From contig JACQGJ010000351.1 in assembly GCA_016199605.1 (NCBI GenBank), positions 1-24,684 on the forward strand: DNA of 24,684 nt. The letters are read 5' to 3'. This stretch comes from Armatimonadota bacterium. GTDB lineage: Bacteria; Armatimonadota; Abditibacteriia; CG2-30-59-28. How positions within the stretch are numbered: the stretch's first letter is position 1; each line of letters starts with the position of its first letter. The position numbers were made by a program, and so were the translations under genes. Below the pieces are notes generated by a model. That model did not search any database. It saw nothing but the letters and a program-made list of their open reading frames with translations, and had not been told where the DNA came from. Positions 1 through 6,830 of the stretch are shown one piece after another.

Positions 1-2447
1 CACACGTAGGACAGCCGGAAACGCTGCCCGAGCTTTGGCCGCCACCCGCCGTAAAGTCGTGCGCGGTCCTGACCCTTGACCATCTCCACAACCGCCAGCG
101 TTCTCGCGTCCGCCGGCCAGAAGGAGATGACCTCGCCGTGATCCGCCACATCCACGCTAAAGAAGTCGCGGTTGTTCGCCGAGTCAACGATTTGCTCCCG
201 CGGTGCGGAGGGATCGAACAGGATGACCGCGTCGATTTCCAGCGCCCCGCGCTCGGGGCGCAAGACCCGGTCAGCCGGGTAGCGTAGCGTCACCGCGCGC
301 GGCTGATCGCGTTTCACCATGTCGTAGCCACCATCTCCCACGACACGATGCGCGTACCACCGGTCGTTCGGTTTGGCTGGCGTGGGGAGGAAGCAGTAGC
401 TCAAAGTCAGTGGCTGGTTCAGGCTCACAGTCTGATCGACGAAATGCGCGCGCCACAGCACCTCCTCGGCTCCAGGAACCAACTCCAGTGCCCGCTCACG
501 GTCGGCGGAAGCCCAGTGCCGGTCGTCCTCGGCAGACCACGCAAAGCCGCGGTCGTCGTCGCCCACCCACTCCAACCCTACGGTAACCTGACGCTCCCAG
601 TCACAGCGACTTACCACCGGCGCCGCCAGTCCCTCCGCCGGAATGCTGGTGGAGCCATTGAAGACAGGCAGAAAGTAGCGAGCGTGCTCGCGCGCCAATG
701 GCATCTCCAGCCAGAGCCGATCCAGCCTGCCGCCCTTCCTGTCGGACAGGGACAATTCCACCCACGCAAAGCCGTCAAACTCAACGGTCGTGTTGACCTT
801 CAACTCCCATCGAGGGTGTCCAACCACCCGGCTTCGGGACCGGACCACCGCCCGCGTCTTGCTGGACGTGACCGCGAGCGGTCCCGCAGCGTCGAATTGC
901 AGCGTCACCCCATCGGCTTCCGCGACCAGCCGCATCGGCGCAGCCAACAGGTCTGCGCCAGCGCTCTCGAGGTGCTCCGGCAGGCCGGTGGGACCGAACA
1001 CGTACCGTCGGCCCCAGACTCGGACCTCGTGGCCCTTCACTACCTCCACCGGCGTCCACGGTGGGATCACCGTATCCTCCCGACCGAGTCGGTTGTGCAG
1101 CCACTTCGGAGGTGGTGTCTTGCGGAGACCCCGGGTGAACCGCGTCACCTCCCGGCCAAGACCGTCCAACGCACGCACTATCAGGCGATAAGCGCCCGGC
1201 TTCAGTTCCCCGTATCCCGTCCACCTGAACTCGCCCCGTCCCGACCGCGCCGGCTGGATCTTTGTCCATAGACCCCGGCCATGATCTGACACCAAGCGAC
1301 ATTCCACCATCCCCACATCCGATGCGCGGCCGCTCGGCGTGGCGTCTACACCAATCTCCAGCACCCCGGCGGTCGGGAAACACCGGACCTCTACGGCGAG
1401 GGGCGCAAGCACATCCAACGGGATGCGCTGCACCAGGAGCGGCTTGCCCTGGCCATCGACCGCGTTGATTTCCAACGCATACGAACCGGGTTCCTTCGGG
1501 AAGGCGGGGAGCGTAAGCGGTCGTCGTTCTCCAGCCGCGATCTGCAACTTCGCAGTGCCTGAAGTGTATGGGGTGAGTGCTGGTCTCCCCTGCTCCCCTG
1601 CTCCCCCACTCCTCGTCCCCTCCGCTACCTTGCTCGCTTGCACAGCCCCGAAGGTCTGCTTCGGAACCTCCATGATGCGGATGCGAACCGTGACTGCGGC
1701 TGGGGCGATTGATGGGGCGACGGCTTCCGCCGTGACGTTGACTTCCAGGCCGCGGGCTGCGACCTCACGGAGGATGATCCGCGGTTGGGCGGCATGGAAG
1801 ACGAGACTCCCAAACTCAGTTGGAGCGTGCCAGGAGACGCGGCAACCACCCCACTGCGAGAACTCGTTCGTCGGTGTCCAGGCATCACGACCGATCAGCA
1901 GTCCCCACATCTCCCCCTCCTGCGGTGTCGGGCGTCCGACGCTGGCGAAGGGGATTGCCCACTCGCCCTCCCAACCGATGTCGGTCGGACGTGCCGCGTA
2001 AGACCAAGCGGCATTCCACGCGCTGGCCGCGCCCTGCGCGTCGAACATGGTGCCGATGCTGTTGCCGATAAACTGGAACTCACTGCCTCGGCGGCCCGGA
2101 TCGAGCAGGATCTCTACCGCGTCGTCGGTGAAGACCGTGTCGTCGCGCCGCCGCGCGTCGGCCCGCGGCCGGGTGCCGTGTGGCATCCAGCATCGCGCGG
2201 CCACGTAGAGATTCTCGGAGTCATACCCCACCCAGGCCCGCGTGCGGTACAGCGGCGCGGTCTGCACGCTCAACGCCTCAAACCCGTCCACGACCGCCGC
2301 GGCGGCCCATTCCTCCTCCCCCACTGCTCCATCAATCATCGGCGCAACTGCCAGCCGCGGCGCGGCTAACATCGGAGGAACCGCCTCAGCGCCCCGCGCT
2401 GTTACAGCCAGGCCGCAGAGTGCAAGTAGCAACACGTATTTCGTCAT
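1..2447 (-). CDS. Secreted CBM9-like / GH123-like glycoside hydrolase, 3' end outside window
   Basis: This is an open frame of 815 codons from an ATG at 2447 that runs off the left edge without a stop, so the C-terminus is missing. The N-terminus MTKYVLLLALCGLAVTARG is a plausible signal peptide, so the product is probably exported. Residues about 30-190 resemble a CBM9-like carbohydrate-binding module (IDG, EEW, then a DDAVEILLDPG block and a WEGEWAIPF block). From about residue 440 the text LGREDTVIPPWTPVEVV resembles the N-terminal domain that precedes the GH123/DUF4091 catalytic domain. The catalytic domain itself would lie outside the window, so activity cannot be judged. A low-complexity insert near residues 280-288 is encoded by an 8-bp tandem repeat. 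The likely role is binding and cleavage of a complex polysaccharide at or beyond the cell surface. The family call rests on remembered motifs and is moderate; the coding call is firm because the opposite-strand frames read as nonsense. Confidence 0.7.
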   Translation of the reverse strand, partial: MTKYVLLLALCGLAVTARGAEAVPPMLAAPRLAVAPMIDGAVGEEEWAAAAVVDGFEALSVQTAPLYRTRAWVGYDSENLYVAARCWMPHGTRPRADARRRDDTVFTDDAVEILLDPGRRGSEFQFIGNSIGTMFDAQGAASAWNAAWSYAARPTDIGWEGEWAIPFASVGRPTPQEGEMWGLLIGRDAWTPTNEFSQWGGCRVSWHAPTEFGSLVFHAAQPRIILREVAARGLEVNVTAEAVAPSIAPAAVTVRIRIMEVPKQTFGAVQASKVAEGTRSGGAGEQGRPALTPYTSGTAKLQIAAGERRPLTLPAFPKEPGSYALEINAVDGQGKPLLVQRIPLDVLAPLAVEVRCFPTAGVLEIGVDATPSGRASDVGMVECRLVSDHGRGLWTKIQPARSGRGEFRWTGYGELKPGAYRLIVRALDGLGREVTRFTRGLRKTPPPKWLHNRLGREDTVIPPWTPVEVVKGHEVRVWGRRYVFGPTGLPEHLESAGADLLAAPMRLVAEADGVTLQFDAAGPLAVTSSKTRAVVRSRSRVVGHPRWELKVNTTVEFDGFAWVELSLSDRKGGRLDRLWLEMPLAREHARYFLPVFNGSTSIPAEGLAAPVVSRCDWERQVTVGLEWVGDDDRGFAWSAEDDRHWASADRERALELVPGAEEVLWRAHFVDQTVSLNQPLTLSYCFLPTPAKPNDRWYAHRVVGDGGYDMVKRDQPRAVTLRYPADRVLRPERGALEIDAVILFDPSAPREQIVDSANNRDFFSVDVADHGEVISFWPADARTLAVVEMVKGQDRARLYGGWRPKLGQRFRLSYV
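1585..1608. repeat. 8-bp tandem repeat (CTCCCCTG x3, last imperfect)
   Basis: Three consecutive units, two exact and one imperfect, lie inside the minus-strand CBM9/GH123-like gene. On the coding strand they read as GGGGAG-rich units and encode a Gly/Gln/Arg-rich insert. The run is compatible with strand-slippage variation. Confidence 0.7.
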
Positions 2448-2520
2448 CAAATCAGCGTTATCTCCCACTTTGGCATCACGTCTTTCGTTCACCCAAGTGC
2501 GCTCCCGGGAATATTGGACA

Positions 2521-2539
2521 CGGAGAGTTGGACTCTCCG
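2521..2539. repeat. Perfect 8-bp inverted repeat in intergenic DNA
   Basis: CGGAGAGT and ACTCTCCG flank a 3-nt loop, forming a perfect stem. It lies 74 nt upstream of the minus-strand CBM9/GH123-like gene. No T-run follows on either strand, so it is not an obvious terminator. It looks like a short intergenic palindromic repeat or an operator. Confidence 0.6.
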
Positions 2540-2598
2540 ATCCAGTTCATCCGCAGCCTTCGCGCAAGGCTCGTTGCTTCCAATATTACCGGCGCCGT

Positions 2599-2604
2599 AG
2601 TATA
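2599..2604 (-). promoter_or_regulatory. Weak -10-like hexamer upstream of CBM9/GH123-like gene
   Basis: The minus strand reads TATACT here, about 150 nt before the ATG at 2447. No convincing -35 hexamer sits 16-18 nt upstream, so this is only a candidate promoter. Confidence 0.2.
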
Positions 2605-2660
2605 CCGTAACCACCACGCCCCGAGGCTATGCTTCACCAGCATGCCGGCTTTCAGTTCCG

Positions 2661-2706
2661 CGAGTTTCAGCAACTCGGCATAAGACGGCTCCTTTGCGTG
2701 GGAGCC
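2661..2706 (-). other. Two tandem hairpins, possible structured leader RNA
   Basis: On the minus strand a 6-bp stem GGCTCC/GGAGCC with an 8-nt loop CACGCAAA (2706-2687) is followed by a 6-bp stem CGAGTT/AACTCG with the loop GCTGA (2677-2661). Both stems are perfect. They lie between RNase D and the CBM9/GH123-like gene, so they would sit in a read-through leader of the latter. I could not match the pair to a riboswitch class. The remainder of 2448-2782 holds only the palindrome at 2521-2539 and no gene that I can support. Confidence 0.35.
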
Positions 2707-2782
2707 CGGTAGCTTCTTTTGACTCAAGGTTCCCTCCCTGTGGTTGGCGGCACCTTTCTTCCGGCACTGCTCAAGATCGCCT

Positions 2783-3943
2783 TCAAGGCGAGCCCCGAAG
2801 CACTCCGAGAATCTGATCCCCAAACCGTTCCAGCCGCCAGGGGACGTCCTGAAGCAGCTCGGCCAGTTCGTGAGGCTGTTGTGGATTGCGCTCGGCAAGA
2901 CCACAGAGCAGATCGCGCGGCAACACGATGTCGGACTCTACTCCCATCCCGCGGGCCGTCTCTTTGCGCCATTCGCGCAAGGCCTCCAGGCGGGCGAGGT
3001 ATTGCTCATCTGGACGCGGTGAGCGTGGTGGATAGAGCGGCTCCAACTTCAAGCCACGCTGAACAGCCTGTAGCACGGGCTGACCGTGGCGACGAATTTG
3101 CCTCTCGGTCATCCCCGGCAACGACTTGACCTGATTGAGGCTTGTCGGGCAAGCGGAGGCAATCGATGTAAGTGTGGAATCTCCGAGTATCTTGAAGAGG
3201 GGACGATCCAGCGAACGCGCCACCTCGTCGCGATAGGCGCACAGTTCCGACAGCACGGCAGCCTGGCGGGGGGTCAGGTCCCGGGCGCCGGTAACGCGCC
3301 AAACCGGAGTCGGGTCCCCGTTGGTCGACCGGCCTGGCACGCGGCAGAGATGCGCCAGGTCCTCGGCAGCCAGGGGCCACAAATCCCGAGCGACCAGCTC
3401 TGCCCGCAACCGGTCGCGTAGCGGAATCAGGTAATGCGTGTCCACGCGAGCATAGCTGAGCAACAGCGGAGGCAGGGGACGCTGTCCCCAGTTGGACTTC
3501 TGGCAACGCTTGTCCGTCGAGACGCCAAACTCAGCCTGCAGAAGGTCGTGCAGCCCCACTTTGTTCCTCGCAAGGAGGCGTGCGGCCATCATCGTGTCGA
3601 AGAGATTGTGGATTTCAAACCCAAAGTCGCGCCGAAGGCAGATCATGTCGTACTCGGCAGCGTGAAAGACTTTCTCGACGCGAGGATTGGCAAAAATCGG
3701 TGCCAGCAAAGAAAGGTCGTCCAGCGCCAGCGGATCCACCAGATAATCCGCGTGGGCAGTGGAGAACTGAATCAGACAGACCTGCTCGCGATACGCGTAC
3801 AGGCTGTTGGATTCCGTGTCCACCGCCACGATCGGCTCGCTGTTCAGATGAGCAACCACCTGTTTCAGTTCGTCAGGACGGGAAGCTATAATCGGGTCAG
3901 GTAAGTTCGTGTCCAAAATCCGCCTTGTCGTATCCCGCGACAC
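2783..3943 (-). CDS. rnd: Ribonuclease D (DEDDy 3'-5' exoribonuclease)
   Basis: The 386-residue product has an N-terminal DEDDy exonuclease domain and a following HRDC-like domain (about residues 222-300), the usual RNase D order and length. Visible active-site residues are D42 and E44 (AVDTES), D99 in HAAEYDMICL, and Y164/D168 in SYARVDTHYL. In the family these residues bind two metals and trim 3' ends of tRNA and other small RNAs in the cytoplasm. The start is uncertain. The GTG at 3943 lacks a good ribosome-binding site, whereas an in-frame TTG at 3916 has AAGG six bases upstream and would begin just before the conserved region. A good promoter lies at 4050-4078. The gene is followed by 335 nt before the next gene, so it is probably a single-gene unit. 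Confidence 0.93.
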   Translation of the reverse strand: MSRDTTRRILDTNLPDPIIASRPDELKQVVAHLNSEPIVAVDTESNSLYAYREQVCLIQFSTAHADYLVDPLALDDLSLLAPIFANPRVEKVFHAAEYDMICLRRDFGFEIHNLFDTMMAARLLARNKVGLHDLLQAEFGVSTDKRCQKSNWGQRPLPPLLLSYARVDTHYLIPLRDRLRAELVARDLWPLAAEDLAHLCRVPGRSTNGDPTPVWRVTGARDLTPRQAAVLSELCAYRDEVARSLDRPLFKILGDSTLTSIASACPTSLNQVKSLPGMTERQIRRHGQPVLQAVQRGLKLEPLYPPRSPRPDEQYLARLEALREWRKETARGMGVESDIVLPRDLLCGLAERNPQQPHELAELLQDVPWRLERFGDQILGVLRGSP

Positions 3944-3971
3944 CCGCCGGAAGGGAGGTGGCGTTCCTCAT
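3897..3971 (-). CDS. Possible 24-codon leader ORF overlapping rnd start
   Basis: An ATG at 3971 follows a good ribosome-binding sequence (GGGAG, six bases before). It opens a 24-codon frame MRNATSLPAGVAGYDKADFG... that ends with TGA at 3897, inside the 5' end of rnd but in another frame. It lies within the predicted 5' untranslated region. It could couple or damp translation of rnd, or be chance. There is no homology evidence. Confidence 0.2.
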   Translation of the reverse strand: MRNATSLPAGVAGYDKADFGHELT

Positions 3972-4049
3972 GGCGCGCTCCCTCGCTCCAAGTCGGGTAA
4001 AGAGTCCGAAGTCTAAAGTGCCGTCGCGTGAGTTCGTTTTCTGGTGGGG

Positions 4050-4078
4050 ATGATACCGGCAAAAGGTAGTTGGGTCAA
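4050..4078 (-). promoter_or_regulatory. Sigma70-type promoter of rnd
   Basis: On the minus strand TTGACC (4078-4073) and TATCAT (4055-4050) are separated by exactly 17 nt. The predicted transcription start is near 4043, giving a leader of about 100 nt before the rnd GTG. Confidence 0.6.
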
Positions 4079-4160
4079 CCGAAGATTGCTGAGGAGCGGG
4101 TGACGGATAGGTCGAAGAGGGATTGGAGTGTGCGGAAGAGGCGTTGGGTGTGGTTGCGAC

Positions 4161-4178
4161 GAGCGGGGAGGCCCGCTC
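4161..4178. repeat. GC-rich intergenic hairpin
   Basis: GAGCGGG and CCCGCTC form a perfect 7-bp stem around a GAGG loop. It lies in the 524-nt stretch between the rnd start and the small Lys-rich gene. No poly-T follows on either strand, so it looks like a short palindromic repeat. Apart from the two promoters and this hairpin I see nothing convincing in 3944-4467. Confidence 0.55.
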
Positions 4179-4385
4179 CTCCCTTGGGTTGGGTGTCGAT
4201 GTCATTTCTGCTTCGTGCGAGGTGTCCTCCCTGCGTCGGGTGAGATACGGATGCCCCAGGTAGCGTTTGATGACCCGCTGGAACGAGGGGCGCACGGACA
4301 TCATCTCACGATGTGGAGGAGAGGAAGGTTGAGGTCAAGGTTGACAGGGAAAAGGGCGTTCTTGAGGTCGCTGCTTCGATGAGGG

Positions 4386-4415
4386 ATGACGTCAGGATAG
4401 CCGTTGTGCTATACT
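4386..4415 (+). promoter_or_regulatory. Extended -10 promoter of the small Lys-rich gene
   Basis: A -10 hexamer TATACT (4410-4415) is directly preceded by TGC, the extended -10 signature. ATGACG (4386-4391) lies 18 nt upstream as a moderate -35. The surrounding 18 bases TTGTGCTATACTGCGCGC recur with one change before the kinase-deaminase gene at 6780-6797. The start codon is about 50 nt downstream. Confidence 0.5.
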
Positions 4416-4467
4416 GCGCGCGGCAGCGGAATTGGATACAACCACTATTGGCTGAGGAGGATCTGAA

Positions 4468-4569
4468 ATGGCCGACAAAGGAAAGAAAGACAAGGGCAAA
4501 AGGGAAGTTCAAAAAGTGGCCAAGCATACCCTGAAGGAAAAGCGGAAGCTGAAAGAAACCGCAAAGTGA
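4468..4569 (+). CDS. Small lysine-rich protein (33 aa)
   Basis: ATG at 4468 is preceded by GAGGAGG at a spacing of about seven bases, a very strong ribosome-binding site. The frame gives 33 codons ending in TGA at 4567-4569. Twelve residues are Lys and two are Arg, so the protein is extremely basic, probably helical or disordered, with no membrane segment. It starts MADKGKKDKGKREVQKVAKH. Such short Lys-rich proteins could bind nucleic acid or ribosomes, but I cannot name a family. The strong site, a dedicated promoter 50 nt upstream and a clean small frame argue that it is real. Copy 1 of the structured repeat begins 80 nt after the stop. Confidence 0.65.
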   Translation: MADKGKKDKGKREVQKVAKHTLKEKRKLKETAK

Positions 4570-4649
4570 GAACCGGGCGGAGGGTGCTCACAATCCCGTT
4601 CGTCGTGCCGCCGTGCTACGGTCCCCCCGTGGTTGTTGCTGAAAACTGT

Positions 4650-4734
4650 ATACTCGTGAAGGAGTAAGCCCAAACGTTTTCACACCCCATGGGGGAGGTC
4701 CAAAAGAGGGGATCTGCGGCCCGCGCGCGAGTAT
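4650..4734 (+). ncRNA. Structured repeat element, copy 1 (85 nt)
   Basis: This copy shares the first 15 bases (ATACTCGTGAAGGAG) and the blocks TTTTCACACCC and TCCAAAAGAGGGGA with 9473-9556. Its ends pair as ATACTCG/CGAGTAT (7 bp). Inside, CCC pairs with GGG and TTTT with AAAA, enclosing a CCCC/GGGG mini-hairpin. The strand is assigned by analogy with copy 2, which is followed by a terminator on the plus strand. It lies between the Lys-rich gene and the TPP-enzyme gene. It may be a small RNA, a leader element or a mobile palindrome. Confidence 0.5.
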
Positions 4735-4760
4735 AGGTGGGTCTTGCCGGGTTCTCTGTG

Positions 4761-4779
4761 GGCCTCCTTGTAGGGGGCC
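4761..4779 (+). terminator. GC-rich hairpin after element copy 1
   Basis: GGCCTCC and GGGGGCC form a 7-bp stem (one G-T pair) with the loop TTGTA, 26 nt after the repeat element. The downstream sequence TTCAATAC lacks a real T-tract, so termination would be weak. Confidence 0.3.
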
Positions 4780-4943
4780 TTCAATACACTGTTACCTGAC
4801 CCCAAAGATCGCGTCCCACTGCTACTGAGTTAACCGCCGAGCCTCGGGCTCCATCGGATCGAGGTCGTTTCCTTGCCCGGTTTGATGTGGTATCCTAACA
4901 ACGGTTTAGGGAAGCACCGGGACGGCACGACGGTACCTTTGTA

Positions 4944-5111
4944 GTGGAGATTACGGAGAATCCCTCGCGTTCCAATGAGATCACTGTGAAGATCGGGGAA
5001 GAAGTAAACCTCGTTCAGTTCGTTAAGACGAAGTTCATCGATCTTGACACAGGTACGGAGCAGACTATCGAACACTGCACGTGCTGGGATTCCATCGATG
5101 TCCTTTGTTGA
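4944..5111 (+). CDS. Doubtful 55-codon ORF upstream of TPP enzyme
   Basis: A frame opens after a TAA near 4895 and contains no ATG. The first usable start is GTG at 4944, giving 55 codons to TGA at 5109-5111, which is 21 nt before the TPP-enzyme start. The text ends in KFIDLDTG, EQTIEHCTCW and DSIDVLC and has protein-like composition with three cysteines. No ribosome-binding site precedes the GTG, and upstream sequence in a neighbouring frame also looks protein-like, so it could be a decayed or frameshifted gene. The family is not recognised. The rest of 4780-4943 holds only a small GAGCC/GGCTC hairpin near 4840. Confidence 0.3.
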   Translation: MEITENPSRSNEITVKIGEEVNLVQFVKTKFIDLDTGTEQTIEHCTCWDSIDVLC

Positions 5112-5132
5112 GTTACCTGGAGAAAACTGACC

Positions 5133-6761
5133 ATGACTGGTGTTGAGCTATTTGCTTCGGAACTGAAATCCCGTGGAGTGCAGTGGATCAGCACGCTCTG
5201 CGGGCACGGTTTGAACCCTCTGTACGCGGCGTGCCGCGACGCGGGAATCCGACTCGTTGATACCCGTAATGAACAGGCAGCCGCTTACATGGCGGAGTGT
5301 TGGGGGCGGTTGAGCCGGACAGTAGGCGTCTGTGCAGTGAGCAGCGGAGTGGCTCATGCCAACGCAATGACGGGAGTTGTCAGCGCGCACTTCGACGGCG
5401 CCCCCATGCTGCTCATCACCGGCGCCGGGGCCTTCCGTACCACTGGGATGGGCCATTTCCAGGATCTTGATCAAGTAGCCCTATCAAAGCCCGTCTGCAA
5501 GTACGCGAAGGTCATCGACGTGCCCGAGCGGATTCCGCAGTTTGTCCATGAAGCCTTTGCGGCTGCGCTCGGCGGCCGCCCTGGACCGGTTCACCTGACT
5601 TTTCCCCTGGACATCCAGGAAGCAATCGTTAACGATCCGCTGATAAGCGGGAATTTGATTGACGATTCGGTGACGAGAGCTTCGGAACTCGATGAGGGTC
5701 TCCTGTCCGAGGTGATCGCTCTCCTGCAGCAATCGGAACGGCCCTTGATCATCGCGGGGAGTGGCGCCTACTACTCCGGCGCAGAGAAGGCGCTGGCAGA
5801 CTTCGCCGCATCCCTGTCCCTTCCCATTTTGGTTCCCATCTGGGACCGGGGAACTGTTCCGGACCCGATCCCGCAATTCATGGGAGTCTTGGGCGCCGCG
5901 AGCGGAGGACCGAAGTTGCTGCCGGAAGCTGACCTGGTCATAATGATTGGGGCTGCCTTCGACTACCGCGTGGGATATCTCCAGCCTCCCGCCGTCTCCT
6001 CCGATTGCCGGATCCTTCGCCTTGACTCTGATGCGACTCGCCTCCATGCGGGCGTTCCCGCTGACGTGCCAATTCAGGCTGACCCACGCCGGGCCCTTGA
6101 GCAACTCACGCGCGCGGTCACGGATTGTGGGCTGTCCCCTTTTACGGCATGGCTGGCAGAAGCCCAGCAGAGACGAGAGGATTACCGGCAATCAATGATG
6201 GCCAGCGCGCGTCGCGACTCAGGTCTTCATGCTCTGGATATCCTTGCAGCTCTACGGGAAGCACTGAGTGAGGAGGCTATCGTAGTCGTCGATGGAGGGA
6301 ACATCGGCCAATGGTTCCACCAGGTCTACTGTGATCGATATCCTGGAAGCTACCTCACTTGCGGAGCCAGTGCCGTGGTCGGGTTTGGAATTGCCGGGGC
6401 CTTCGCCTCCAAGGTTGGGCATCCCGACCGCCCGGTGGTTTTGCTGTCTGGGGACGGTTCGATTACTTTCACCATCGCTGAGCTTGAGTGCGCCGCCCGC
6501 CAAAACGTCCCCTTTGTGGTTCTCTTGGCGGACGACGAGAGTTGGGGAATCGCAGAACTGGGACACATCAAGGAACTGGGACGCGCCATCAGCAGCACGT
6601 TGGGTCCCGTGCGGTTCGACCTGGTGGCTCAGGGATTCGGATGTCACGGAGTGCGCATCTCCCATGCGCGAGAGATTGCTCCGGCCCTGTCTGAAGGTCT
6701 CCGCAGCGACAAACCCACCCTTATTCATGTCCCGATCGTTGGCGGAATTCCTGGCGGGTAG
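5133..6761 (+). CDS. TPP-dependent acetolactate-synthase-like enzyme
   Basis: The 542-residue protein has the three-domain layout of the pyruvate oxidase/acetolactate synthase family: N-terminal Pyr domain (1-165), central domain (about 190-320) and C-terminal PP domain (about 365-535). E47 in TRNEQAAAYMAE is the conserved glutamate that activates thiamine diphosphate. The metal-binding motif begins at GDG 440-442. The canonical Asn-Asn pair 24 residues later is Asp-Asp (D467-D468 in LLADDESWG), which is unusual. The expected reaction is decarboxylation or carboligation of a 2-keto acid or a 2-hydroxyacyl-CoA in the cytoplasm. No ilvN-like small subunit or branched-chain genes are adjacent, so biosynthetic acetolactate synthase is not favoured. 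ATG 5133 has GGAG ten bases upstream. The next gene has its own promoter, so this is probably a separate unit. Confidence 0.85.
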   Translation: MTGVELFASELKSRGVQWISTLCGHGLNPLYAACRDAGIRLVDTRNEQAAAYMAECWGRLSRTVGVCAVSSGVAHANAMTGVVSAHFDGAPMLLITGAGAFRTTGMGHFQDLDQVALSKPVCKYAKVIDVPERIPQFVHEAFAAALGGRPGPVHLTFPLDIQEAIVNDPLISGNLIDDSVTRASELDEGLLSEVIALLQQSERPLIIAGSGAYYSGAEKALADFAASLSLPILVPIWDRGTVPDPIPQFMGVLGAASGGPKLLPEADLVIMIGAAFDYRVGYLQPPAVSSDCRILRLDSDATRLHAGVPADVPIQADPRRALEQLTRAVTDCGLSPFTAWLAEAQQRREDYRQSMMASARRDSGLHALDILAALREALSEEAIVVVDGGNIGQWFHQVYCDRYPGSYLTCGASAVVGFGIAGAFASKVGHPDRPVVLLSGDGSITFTIAELECAARQNVPFVVLLADDESWGIAELGHIKELGRAISSTLGPVRFDLVAQGFGCHGVRISHAREIAPALSEGLRSDKPTLIHVPIVGGIPGG

Positions 6762-6782
6762 ACCTTCGCGCCCCTTCGCTTG

Positions 6783-6791
6783 TGCTATAAT
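6783..6791 (+). promoter_or_regulatory. Extended -10 promoter of the kinase-deaminase operon
   Basis: TGC directly precedes a perfect TATAAT (6786-6791), so the -35 may be dispensable; none is clear. The wider 18-mer 6780-6797 matches 4404-4421 at 17 of 18 positions. A start near 6798 would give a leader of about 33 nt, with AGGAGG at 6814-6819 before the ATG at 6831. Confidence 0.6.
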
Positions 6792-6830
6792 GCGCGCCAT
6801 TATCTGTGTGTGCAGGAGGAAAGGAAGTAT

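Noticed and set aside
348..1271. Plus-strand open frame of 307 codons
   Set aside because: It is the antisense shadow of the minus-strand CBM9/GH123-like gene; its text is Arg/Pro-rich with no domain, while the opposite frame gives a signal peptide and recognisable modules.
2681..2710. Resemblance of CACGCAAAGG to cyclic-di-GMP-I riboswitch text
   Set aside because: The bases lie in a hairpin loop, and the other conserved GEMM parts (GGCAAACC, the tetraloop-receptor helices) are absent.
2476..2904. Minus-strand frame of 142 codons between RNase D and the hydrolase gene
   Set aside because: It overlaps the 3' end of rnd in another frame and spans palindromes; composition shows no family or start signal.
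3976..4304. Upstream part of a minus-strand 135-codon frame (3897-4304) beyond the leader ORF
   Set aside because: Low-complexity Ser/Pro/Thr text over an intergenic hairpin and the rnd promoter; no ribosome-binding site for its start and no recognisable family.
4313..4534. Plus-strand frame of 73 codons starting with GTG
   Set aside because: The beginning looks protein-like, but it runs through the promoter and ribosome-binding site of the Lys-rich gene and overlaps that gene in another frame.
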